NCBI GenBank assembly: GCA_024278155.1
Contig: JAJRTT010000085.1
Span: 1-5,982 of the forward strand
Reading direction: 5' to 3'
Source: Bacteroidota bacterium
GTDB lineage: Bacteria; Bacteroidota; Bacteroidia; Bacteroidales; JAADJA01
Length of the DNA stretch: 5,982 nt
The position numbers and the translations under genes are program-made. Of the stretch, positions 1 through 5,982 are shown one piece after another; the stretch's first letter is position 1, and each line of letters opens with the position of its first letter. A model generated the notes under the pieces. It ran no database searches. It worked only from the letters and a program-made list of their open reading frames with translations, and was not told the origin of the DNA.

Positions 1-1
1 G

Positions 2-115
2 AAATGGAATTTCTTCGACCGTTATCTGACGCCTCAATGGGGAAACGGTTATTATCCCTATCCCCTTTACAGGATCATGGAAAAAACAGCATTAAAAAGC
101 CAAAACCTGAAGTAA
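2..115 (+). CDS. C-terminal end of an unrecognised protein (partial)
   Basis: Reading from base 2 gives 37 codons closed by TAA at 113-115. The peptide is rich in aromatic residues and proline (it begins KWNFFDRYLTPQWGNG and continues through YYPYPLYRIM) and ends in a basic, polar tail. I prefer this frame because its composition looks like a folded protein. Frame 1 is also open up to a TAA at 121-123 but reads as a low-complexity Ser/Leu/Lys string, and frame 3 stops early. I do not recognise the family from so short a tail, and the start lies outside the window. It runs in the same direction as iorA with a 156-base gap that holds a promoter-like element, so it is probably a separate transcription unit. 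No strong terminator hairpin follows it. Confidence 0.55.
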   Translation, partial: KWNFFDRYLTPQWGNGYYPYPLYRIMEKTALKSQNLK

Positions 116-226
116 CCGTTTAATGGGCCTTCAATTAATTAAATACTACGTTTTTTAATAAGGAAATCGGGCTTATTTATATTTATTTTAGATTAGAAAT
201 CATCGACCAATTGTGAATTAATTTTC

Positions 227-234
227 TACATTTG
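227..234 (+). promoter_or_regulatory. Putative Bacteroidota -7 promoter element for iorAB
   Basis: TACATTTG matches the Bacteroidota -7 consensus TAnnTTTG exactly. It lies 37 bases before the iorA ATG, which would give a leader of roughly 30 bases. The usual -33 TTG-type element is not well placed: the nearest TTG (211-213) leaves only a 13-base spacer, shorter than the usual 17-23. The last four bases of the motif form the start of a 10-base perfect palindrome, TTTGCGCAAA (231-240). The rest of the 116-271 gap is AT-rich, and I could assign nothing else in it. Confidence 0.45.
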
Positions 235-259
235 CGCAAAAGCTGAATTCTGAAAATCA

Positions 260-267
260 AGAGGAAA
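260..267 (+). promoter_or_regulatory. Shine-Dalgarno-like site of iorA
   Basis: The sequence AGAGGAAA lies just upstream of the ATG at 272, with GAGG (261-264) leaving a 7-base spacer. This supports ATG 272 as the true start. It stands out because neither iorB nor the secreted protein gene has a comparable purine-rich site, and weak or absent Shine-Dalgarno sequences are usual in Bacteroidota. Confidence 0.5.
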
Positions 268-271
268 AATT

Positions 272-1894
272 ATGGAAAAATTAATGTTATTGGGCGATGA
301 AGCCATTGCACAGGGAGCAATAGATGCAGGCATTTCCGGGGCATACGCCTATCCCGGGACACCATCCACCGAAATCATGGAGTACATCATGAACTCCAAC
401 GATGCAAAGGACAAACATATCAGGACAGGGTGGTCGGCAAACGAAAAAACGGCCATGGAAGCCGCACTTGGAATGTCGTATGCCGGAAAGAGGGTTCTGG
501 TCAGCATGAAACATGTGGGATTAAATGTGGCAGCCGATGCCTTCATCAATTCGGCCATAACCGGGGCCAATGGTGGCCTTGTGATCCTTGCCGCCGATGA
601 CCCTTCGATGCACTCATCACAAAACGAGCAGGATTCCAGGTTTTACGGGCGTTTTGCCATGATCCCGATTTTGGAGCCATCTTCACAGCAGGAAGCATAC
701 GATATGATGATCTATGCTTTTGATATCTCCGAGAAATTTGAAATCCCTGTCCTTATCCGCATTGCGACACGATTGGCACATTCGCGGGCCGGCGTTGAGC
801 AGCACACATCAAGGGAACAAAATGAAATACGTTTACCAAGCGAGCCCAAACAATTTATCCTGTTGCCCGCAAATGCCCGCCGTCGTTATAAATTATTGCT
901 CCGTAACCAGGCCATGTTCGAGGAGGCATCCGAGAAAAGTTCTTTTAATGTTTATTTTGACGGTTCTGACAAAAGCCTTGGGATAATAACCTGCGGTATT
1001 GCCTATAATTATCTTTTGGAAAATTTCCCCGACAGGGATATCCCCAACCCCATTTTGAAAATCGACCAATACCCTATTCCACGTAACCTTGTCGAAAAGA
1101 TTTACTATTCATGTGATGAACTATTGATTCTGGAAGATGGGTATCCACTCGTTGAAGAACTGTTGAAGGGTTTTCTGGCAACAGGTAAAAAAATCAAAGG
1201 CCGTTTGGACGGGACACTTCCCCGTGATGGCGAGCTTACGCCAAACATTGTGGGAAAAGCCCTTGGAAAAGAGTTTGAGGAAACCCGGCCCATCCCCGAA
1301 ATAGTGAAAGGCCGCCCACCCCAGCTGTGCAAAGGTTGCCCCCATATTTATACATACGAAGCCCTGAACGATTCACTTCTCGAATATACAAGGGGAAGGG
1401 TGTTTTCGGATATTGGCTGCTATACGCTGGGCGCACTTGAGCCTTTTGAAGCGATCAACACCTGTGTTGACATGGGCGCTTCCATCACCATGGCCAAGGG
1501 AGCTGCAGATGCAGGTTTCACCCCGGCCGTTTCAGTAATTGGCGATTCCACCTTTACCCACTCGGGAATGACAGGACTTTTGGATGCCGTAAACGATAAT
1601 TCGTCCATTACCGTTTTCATCCTTGATAATGCAACAACGGCAATGACAGGTGGACAAAAATCTTCGGCCTACGGGAAAATCGAAGATATTTGCATGGCCC
1701 TCGGTGTCGGAAAAGACCACATCCATGTTATCGACCCTTTGCCCAAGCACCATGACGTGAACATGGAAATATTCAAAAAAGAAATCGCCTACGAAGGGGT
1801 TTCCGTTATCATACCGAGGCGGGAATGTATCCAAACTGTTGCCCGCAGGTTAAAAATGGCAAAGAAAATCAAAGAGGTTCATGCAACTAAATAA
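272..1894 (+). CDS. iorA: Indolepyruvate:ferredoxin oxidoreductase alpha subunit, short form without ferredoxin domain
   Basis: This is the catalytic, thiamine-diphosphate (TPP) subunit of a cytoplasmic 2-oxoacid oxidoreductase. With IorB it converts indolepyruvate and other aryl pyruvates plus CoA to aryl-acetyl-CoA, CO2 and reduced ferredoxin. The 540 residues show an N-terminal pyrimidine-binding domain (about 1-190) with YPGTPSTE at 27-34 and NEK at 57-59, whose Glu58 is probably the TPP-activating glutamate. A middle transketolase-C-like domain follows (about 230-320). The C-terminal TPP-binding domain (about 345-515) has CKGCPH at 353-358, DIGCYTLGALEP at 380-391, and the TPP/Mg motif GDSTF at 424-428 followed by LDN at 451-453. 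Archaeal-type IorA continues into a domain with two [4Fe-4S] clusters. This protein stops about 20 residues after Cys519, and its eight cysteines are scattered with no CxxCxxC pattern. The 56-base gap to iorB leaves no room for the missing domain, so this is not a simple frameshift. Start ATG 272 is supported by a GAGG site. Family assignment is very secure; substrate preference is inferred from homology. Confidence 0.95.
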   Translation: MEKLMLLGDEAIAQGAIDAGISGAYAYPGTPSTEIMEYIMNSNDAKDKHIRTGWSANEKTAMEAALGMSYAGKRVLVSMKHVGLNVAADAFINSAITGANGGLVILAADDPSMHSSQNEQDSRFYGRFAMIPILEPSSQQEAYDMMIYAFDISEKFEIPVLIRIATRLAHSRAGVEQHTSREQNEIRLPSEPKQFILLPANARRRYKLLLRNQAMFEEASEKSSFNVYFDGSDKSLGIITCGIAYNYLLENFPDRDIPNPILKIDQYPIPRNLVEKIYYSCDELLILEDGYPLVEELLKGFLATGKKIKGRLDGTLPRDGELTPNIVGKALGKEFEETRPIPEIVKGRPPQLCKGCPHIYTYEALNDSLLEYTRGRVFSDIGCYTLGALEPFEAINTCVDMGASITMAKGAADAGFTPAVSVIGDSTFTHSGMTGLLDAVNDNSSITVFILDNATTAMTGGQKSSAYGKIEDICMALGVGKDHIHVIDPLPKHHDVNMEIFKKEIAYEGVSVIIPRRECIQTVARRLKMAKKIKEVHATK

Positions 1895-1950
1895 TCCAAA
1901 AAGCTATCTGTAGTTAATACGATTTGGGCTTTTTTCAAAGACATCAAATT

Positions 1951-2550
1951 ATGAAAAGAGATATTATTCTTTCGGGAGTAGGGGGACAGGGGATTTTGTC
2001 CATTGCCAATGTAATTGGGTTGGCGGCCATTGAAGCCGGTTTGCACATTAAACAGGCCGAAGTGCATGGCATGAGCCAGCGCGGTGGCGATGTTCAATCA
2101 AACCTTCGGATTTCCGACAGGGAAATTGCTTCTGATTTGATCCCAAAGGGGCAATGCGATATGATTTTATCCGTTGAGCCCATGGAATCACTTCGATATC
2201 TACCTATGCTGGCACCAGAAGGATGGCTGATCACCAATAACAAGCCCTTTGTGAACATCCCCGATTACCCTGAAATGGAAGATGTGATGAAGGAAATCGA
2301 ATCCATCCCAAACAACATTGCCATTGATGCCGACCGGCTCGCCAAAGAAATGGGTTCGGCACGTTCGGCCAATATGATTGTCCTCGGAGCGGCTTCCCCC
2401 TATTTAGGGATTGAAATAAAGGTGCTTGAAAACGCAATAAAGAAATTATTCAAATCAAAAGGGGAAAATGTAATAAACCTAAATTTAAAGGCGTTTGGTA
2501 TGGGCAAACATATTGCGGAAAAAAAAGCTGATGAAACAGTTTCATCATAG
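1951..2550 (+). CDS. iorB: Indolepyruvate:ferredoxin oxidoreductase beta subunit
   Basis: This is the gamma-type (POR/KOR gamma family) subunit that partners IorA. The 199 residues begin MKRDIILSGVGGQGIL, with the family's GxGGQG loop at residues 9-14. The conserved segment EVHGMSQRGGDVQSN follows at 37-51. SVEPMES (from residue 79) and the RSANMIVLGA stretch are also typical. The length suits IorB, usually about 190-200 residues. I chose ATG 1951 because the frame extends upstream only to a TTG at 1924, adding nine residues with no family resemblance, and the GVGGQG loop normally lies within the first 15 residues. No Shine-Dalgarno sequence is evident; the preceding bases are AT-rich. It follows iorA by 56 bases on the same strand, so the two are almost certainly co-transcribed. 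Its last codons overlap a 19-base palindrome. Confidence 0.95.
   Translation: MKRDIILSGVGGQGILSIANVIGLAAIEAGLHIKQAEVHGMSQRGGDVQSNLRISDREIASDLIPKGQCDMILSVEPMESLRYLPMLAPEGWLITNNKPFVNIPDYPEMEDVMKEIESIPNNIAIDADRLAKEMGSARSANMIVLGAASPYLGIEIKVLENAIKKLFKSKGENVINLNLKAFGMGKHIAEKKADETVSS
2529..2547. repeat. 19-base perfect inverted repeat at the end of iorB
   Basis: TGATGAAACAGTTTCATCA has two 9-base arms around a single central A (2538). In RNA it could form an 8-pair stem with a CAG loop. It covers the codons for the last residues of IorB and stops one base before the TAG stop codon (2548-2550). An A-rich run lies upstream (2519-2526) and a T-rich run downstream. It may be a weak terminator for iorAB or an operator upstream of the next gene, because a -7-like box begins at the very next base. 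The palindrome itself is certain; its role is inference. Confidence 0.5.
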
Positions 2551-2555
2551 TTTTG
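2548..2555 (+). promoter_or_regulatory. Putative -7 promoter element for the secreted protein gene
   Basis: TAGTTTTG matches TAnnTTTG exactly and overlaps the iorB stop codon. It lies 58 bases before the ATG at 2613, giving a leader of about 50 bases that is A/T-rich and ends in an A-rich stretch typical of Bacteroidota translation starts. I could not find a TTG-type -33 element at the usual 17-23 base spacing; that interval is filled by the 19-base palindrome. Confidence 0.35.
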
Positions 2556-2612
2556 ATAATTTTCATTTTAACATTTAAAAACAAATTAATTTTTAACAAA
2601 AACAGTAACATT

Positions 2613-4493
2613 ATGAAAAGAGTATTACTACTGAGTGCAATCGTGACACTAAGTGTGTTGACATTTGCACAAACAAAAACAAATGTCCCTAAAGACATCA
2701 GGGAATGGGCAGTGGAAAGAATTGCACCTACCCCTAATACAATGAATTTCTCGCACGATGTACTTCCTTCAAGTTCACCACAGGACGAACCAGAAGAAGC
2801 TATTATCGGAAAAACCTATTACGACCTGCAGACAAATACCAGTATGCAAAACAGGTTGTACGTTTATCCTGATGGGACAGCAGCAGGGGTATTCACCTTT
2901 GGTGAAGACTTCCCCGGCTTTGCCAATGACAGGGGAACGGGTTACAACTATTTTGACGGGACCGACTGGGGGCCTTATCCAACAGAACGCATTGAAGATG
3001 GTATCCGTTGTGGATGGCCGGCCTATGCCCCATTTGGGGAAAACGGCGAAATCATTGTAACACACAGTGGCAATGTTGATGTTGGCCTGGTTTTCAACAA
3101 AAGGGACGAAAAAGGGACCGGTGACTGGACACAGTTCACTTTCCAGGGACCTGACGGACATGACCTGTTATGGCCAAGGATGACAACCGGTGGTGTTGAC
3201 CATTCGGTAATCCACCTTCTTGCCATTACTACCCCCGAAGGTAACGGGGGAACACCTTATGAAGGGCTTGACGGCGCCATTTTATATTCACGCTCAACTG
3301 ACGGTGGCGAAACATGGGATATCGAAAACGAACTTCTTGATGGACTTGGTTCTGATATTTACGCCTCTTGGGACGGGGATACTTACGAAATCCAGGCAAA
3401 AGGCGATGTTGTTGCTTTCCTTTGTGGGGATTCGTGGAGAGACCTCGTTTTAATGAAATCGACAGATGCTGGCAGTAACTGGACAAAAACAACAATTTGG
3501 GACAACCTGTATAAAGACTGGGAACCTAATGCTGGTATGATTACCGATACTTTCTATTGTGCCGATGGTGCAAAAAGCCTTGCATTTGACAACAATGACA
3601 TGGTACACGTTGCCTTTGGGATCAACCGTGCAATTTCAGAAGATGGTGTTGGCCAATCATGGTACCCCGGTATTGGTGGAATTGCTTATTGGAACGAAAA
3701 CAGGCCTACATTCTCTAACAACAAACATTCATTGGACCCTTATGGCCATACCGACTCCGAATTGGAAGACAATTACAGTTTGATCGGTTGGACACAGGAC
3801 ATTGATAACAGTGGTGAACTGGACATACTTTGGGACAATATCGCTTTATATTATGTTGGATTGTCATCACAGCCACAAATCCATGTAGATGCGCAAAACA
3901 AAATTTTCATTGGTTATTCTTCGGTTACCGAAACTTTTGATGATGGCAACCAAACATTCCGTCATTTGTGGATGCGCACATCTCCTGACCTGGGCACAAC
4001 CTGGGGCGATTTCCACCATTTGACCGCTAACCTGATCCATATTTTTGACGAAAATGTTTTCCCTGCAATGGCCTCTTATTCTGATGATGCCGTTTACCTA
4101 ACTTGGCAAACCGATGACCAGCCAGGCCTTGCAGTAAGGGGTGATGAAGATCCTTATGGAGAGAACTTTATCCGTTTCATGAAAATTTTCAAAGCCGATG
4201 TGGTAGGTGTAAGCGAAACTGCCGATCTCATTTCACAAAATGATGTTTCACAGAACTTCCCAAATCCGTTCAATGAAACTTCAAGTGTTATCGTTAACCT
4301 GAAAACAAAATCCGACCTGAGCCTGGAAGTAGTCAATATTACGGGACAAAGGGTTTTTGAAACAAAAAGCAAAGCTGCTTTTACAGGTGCAAACGTACTT
4401 ACAATCGATGCTTCCAACCTGACTCCCGGTGTATATTTCTATACTGTAAGGGCTGGTGAAAGCACTGTAACCAAGAAAATGATCGTTGAATAA
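2613..4493 (+). CDS. Secreted Asp-box (sialidase-like fold) protein with type IX secretion sorting domain
   Basis: The 626-residue protein begins with a signal peptide (MKRVLLLSAIVTLSVLTFA, cleavage likely after Ala19, before Gln20). It ends in a T9SS C-terminal sorting domain (about 546-626) with NFPNPFN at 548-554, GQRVF at 578-582, LTPGVYFY at 603-610 and a final KKMIVE. It is therefore expected to cross the outer membrane through the T9SS and be surface-attached or released. The body carries three Asp-box motifs (S/T-x-D-x-G-x-x-W): STDGGETW 228-235, STDAGSNW 283-290 and SPDLGTTW 457-464. These are hallmarks of BNR/sialidase-type beta-propellers. A calcium-loop-like DIDNSGELD lies at 396-404. 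I see no FRIP motif or clear arginine triad of active sialidases, so enzymatic activity cannot be claimed. ATG 2613 is preferred over a TTG at 2553 because it starts a clean signal peptide. It lies 62 bases after iorB, perhaps with its own promoter. The biological role is unknown. Confidence 0.92.
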   Translation: MKRVLLLSAIVTLSVLTFAQTKTNVPKDIREWAVERIAPTPNTMNFSHDVLPSSSPQDEPEEAIIGKTYYDLQTNTSMQNRLYVYPDGTAAGVFTFGEDFPGFANDRGTGYNYFDGTDWGPYPTERIEDGIRCGWPAYAPFGENGEIIVTHSGNVDVGLVFNKRDEKGTGDWTQFTFQGPDGHDLLWPRMTTGGVDHSVIHLLAITTPEGNGGTPYEGLDGAILYSRSTDGGETWDIENELLDGLGSDIYASWDGDTYEIQAKGDVVAFLCGDSWRDLVLMKSTDAGSNWTKTTIWDNLYKDWEPNAGMITDTFYCADGAKSLAFDNNDMVHVAFGINRAISEDGVGQSWYPGIGGIAYWNENRPTFSNNKHSLDPYGHTDSELEDNYSLIGWTQDIDNSGELDILWDNIALYYVGLSSQPQIHVDAQNKIFIGYSSVTETFDDGNQTFRHLWMRTSPDLGTTWGDFHHLTANLIHIFDENVFPAMASYSDDAVYLTWQTDDQPGLAVRGDEDPYGENFIRFMKIFKADVVGVSETADLISQNDVSQNFPNPFNETSSVIVNLKTKSDLSLEVVNITGQRVFETKSKAAFTGANVLTIDASNLTPGVYFYTVRAGESTVTKKMIVE

Positions 4494-4504
4494 ACTTTCA
4501 TAGT

Positions 4505-4522
4505 GCCTGTGTCAATACAGGT
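4505..4522 (+). other. Small hairpin in the 3' untranslated region
   Basis: CCTGT (4506-4510) and ACAGG (4517-4521) form a 5-pair stem. It can be extended inward by a G-U pair to a TCAA tetraloop (4512-4515) and outward by a further G-U pair (4505/4522). It lies 12 bases after the stop codon of the secreted protein gene, just before the main terminator. It might assist 3'-end formation or protect the mRNA end, or it may be chance. Confidence 0.3.
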
Positions 4523-4533
4523 TTCAAATCAAT

Positions 4534-4567
4534 AAAAAAGGCTTCCTGAATTCAGGAAGCCTTTTTT
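4534..4567. terminator. Bidirectional rho-independent terminator between convergent genes
   Basis: A perfect 34-base palindrome starts with A6, continues GGCTTCCTG, is centred on GAATTC, and ends with T6. In RNA from either strand it folds to a GC-containing stem of up to 15 pairs closed by an AATT loop, followed by a U-tract. It lies 40 bases after the stop codon of the plus-strand secreted protein gene and 11 bases after the stop codon of the minus-strand lnt gene. It should therefore end both transcripts. Confidence 0.93.
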
Positions 4568-4578
4568 GTTAGTATGTA

Positions 4579-5982
4579 TCAATAAAGTCCTTGCTTCTTT
4601 CCCCGTAATGCAAATACGATACTCAGCAAAATAAAAACCACACTGATAAAACCTGAAATCCTCCCTAAGTAATCCCCATAGCGGGCATAAAAAGTAATTT
4701 TATCATTCAGGTTTATGTTTTGACGGATTGCGGCGGGTTCCCAATATGCGGTTGCCTGTTGGATGTCGCCCCTTTGATCGACAAAACAGGAAACACCCGT
4801 ATTTGCCGAACGGGCAATATCCCTTCGCATTTCCAGGGCGCGCAAACTTGAAAAGCTCAGGTGCTGTTTGTATCCCGGCGTATCTCCCCACCAGCCATCA
4901 TTTGTTATCAGGAAAAACGCCTGTGCGCCTTTCTGCACAAATTTTCCGCAATATTCCCCAAAAATGGATTCATAACAAACAAGGGGCGCAATTTTCAAGG
5001 TATCGTCCACTACAAAAGGTGTTGGGTTTTTATCTTTGCCGAGTGTCCCGGTCGTACCGCCCAAATCAATTGCATATTTTTCCACGAATTTCAAAATCCC
5101 CCAGGAAGGCATCGCCTCTACACCGGGAACCAATTTTGACTTATGGCGGATCTGGATTTTCCTGGTTTTATTGATGAGCAGAGTTGTATTGTAGCTATCG
5201 TAATAAAAACCTTGTTCTTTATGAAACCTCACAGTTGCAGGAAGAAGGGCATTATCAGCATACCTTTTATAGGTGGAGGCCCCGATTACATAATTGATAT
5301 TTGGGTTATTTTGTGTAAAGTCCTCCAGCTTTCGTATGGCTGCCGATTGCTGAAGCCGGCCTTCCCACAAGTAATCCTGCAAAGTGGATTCGGGGCTGAT
5401 AACAAAGCGTACACTATCATCCAGCAAGGGTGTAGCCACAGCAAGGTTCATTTTTACCACCTTTGTTGCAGGTAATGTGTATTGTTCAGTATATGGATCA
5501 ATATTGGGTTGGCAAACAACCACTGCCACAGGGTCCTTGGTTTCTTCATAGGTGGAATACATTATGAAGGACAAGAAAACCGGGACAAGAAGAACGACCA
5601 ATGAAAATGAAAGTTGATAACTGAACTTTTTCATCTCCTTTGCCAAAAAGAACTGCAAGCTTTTAAAAATAAGGATATTTACGGCCAGCACCCAAAACGT
5701 ACCGCCCAATACACCTGTAAATTCATACCATTGCACCCATTTGTAATAAATCGAAAAGCCGTTCCCCACGTTCAACCAGGTCCATGTCAGGTCCCAGTTC
5801 AGGTGAATGTATTCAAAGCTTATCCAATAAAAAACCAGGAAGAAATAGCCTTCCCTTCCTTTCGACAGATTCCTTCGGGTCAAATGATAAACGTTGAACA
5901 CAATTCCCATCAACATTGCATTCAAGGTCCAGGCAGCAATGGCAGCCGGGGTCGAATTCCATATCCACCATGTGGTGGCCAC
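4579..5982 (-). CDS. lnt: Apolipoprotein N-acyltransferase (N-terminus outside window)
   Basis: Lnt is the inner-membrane enzyme that transfers an acyl chain from phospholipid to the N-terminal cysteine of apolipoproteins, the last step of lipoprotein maturation. The 467 residues visible (numbered from base 5982) open with membrane segments at about 11-31, 45-60, 85-105 and 122-143. The periplasmic nitrilase-like (CN hydrolase) domain spans about 152-425, and a final membrane helix lies at about 438-459. The catalytic triad is present: Glu198 in SPES, Lys281 in HKSKLVPG, and Cys336 in APLVCYES. Glu289 and the NDGWWGDTPG segment (361-370) with QHLSFSSLRALE also match the family. The edge codon is GTG, but the frame is still open there and complete Lnt proteins are longer, usually above 500 residues. 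The true start is therefore upstream, with roughly 60-90 residues missing. The gene converges on the secreted protein gene and shares its terminator. Function is very secure. Confidence 0.96.
   Translation of the reverse strand: MATTWWIWNSTPAAIAAWTLNAMLMGIVFNVYHLTRRNLSKGREGYFFLVFYWISFEYIHLNWDLTWTWLNVGNGFSIYYKWVQWYEFTGVLGGTFWVLAVNILIFKSLQFFLAKEMKKFSYQLSFSLVVLLVPVFLSFIMYSTYEETKDPVAVVVCQPNIDPYTEQYTLPATKVVKMNLAVATPLLDDSVRFVISPESTLQDYLWEGRLQQSAAIRKLEDFTQNNPNINYVIGASTYKRYADNALLPATVRFHKEQGFYYDSYNTTLLINKTRKIQIRHKSKLVPGVEAMPSWGILKFVEKYAIDLGGTTGTLGKDKNPTPFVVDDTLKIAPLVCYESIFGEYCGKFVQKGAQAFFLITNDGWWGDTPGYKQHLSFSSLRALEMRRDIARSANTGVSCFVDQRGDIQQATAYWEPAAIRQNINLNDKITFYARYGDYLGRISGFISVVFILLSIVFALRGKKQGLY

Noticed and set aside
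118..156. AU-only stem (118-124 with 138-144) followed by T6 as a terminator of the upstream gene
   Set aside because: The stem has no G-C pairs, a 13-base loop and a gap before the T-run, so it is too weak to call.
1898..1935. AAAAAGC ... GCTTTTTT pairing between iorA and iorB as an internal terminator
   Set aside because: The stem is only about seven mostly A-U pairs with a loop of over 20 bases, and a terminator is unlikely between two subunits of one enzyme.
1924..1950. Upstream TTG start extending IorB by nine residues
   Set aside because: The added residues (MGFFQRHQI) have no family resemblance. ATG 1951 puts the GxGGQG loop at the expected distance from the N-terminus.
2553..2612. 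Upstream TTG start extending the secreted protein by 20 residues
   Set aside because: It would bury the signal peptide behind a Phe/Ile/Lys/Asn-rich stretch that looks like translated AT-rich leader. ATG 2613 begins a canonical signal peptide.
2775..3495. Minus-strand and shifted-frame open frames within the secreted protein gene
   Set aside because: The main frame has a signal peptide, Asp-boxes and a sorting domain along its whole length. The alternatives are compositional shadows.
4728..5475. Plus-strand open frames of 92-148 codons opposite lnt
   Set aside because: They are antisense to a strongly conserved lnt frame with intact catalytic motifs, and they show no protein family features of their own.

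Overview
The window looks like an ordinary chromosomal stretch from a member of the Bacteroidota, probably an anaerobic or facultative Bacteroidales/Marinilabiliales-type organism. Four things support this. One protein carries a type IX secretion (T9SS) C-terminal sorting domain. There are TAnnTTTG-type promoter -7 elements. Start codons mostly lack Shine-Dalgarno sequences and sit in A/T-rich leaders. The window also pairs an anaerobic-type 2-oxoacid oxidoreductase with a lipoprotein N-acyltransferase. No mobile element, CRISPR array, tRNA or rRNA was seen, and no stretch over 300 bases lacks a gene.

Layout: (1) Positions 1-115 hold the last 37 codons of an unrecognised plus-strand gene. (2) After a 156-base AT-rich gap containing a promoter-like element, iorA (272-1894) and iorB (1951-2550) encode the alpha and beta subunits of an indolepyruvate:ferredoxin oxidoreductase. 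(3) A plus-strand gene (2613-4493) encodes a 626-residue secreted protein with a signal peptide, three sialidase-type Asp-box motifs and a T9SS sorting domain. (4) A 34-base perfect palindrome with A6/T6 flanks (4534-4567) acts as a shared terminator. (5) On the minus strand, converging on it, is lnt (4579 to beyond 5982), apolipoprotein N-acyltransferase, whose N-terminus lies outside the window.

Functionally, IorA and IorB form one enzyme that oxidatively decarboxylates aryl pyruvates, the transamination products of aromatic amino acids, to aryl-acetyl-CoA and passes electrons to ferredoxin. The IorA here ends before the C-terminal 2x[4Fe-4S] domain found in archaeal-type IorA, and the gap to iorB has no room for it. 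Electron exit must therefore differ from the classical enzyme. The secreted propeller-like protein and Lnt belong to cell-envelope biology and have no evident link to IorAB.

I see no convincing novel multi-gene system. The points most worth a second look are the short IorA, the Asp-box protein of unknown function, and a 19-base palindrome that overlaps the end of iorB and abuts a promoter-like -7 box for the secreted protein gene.
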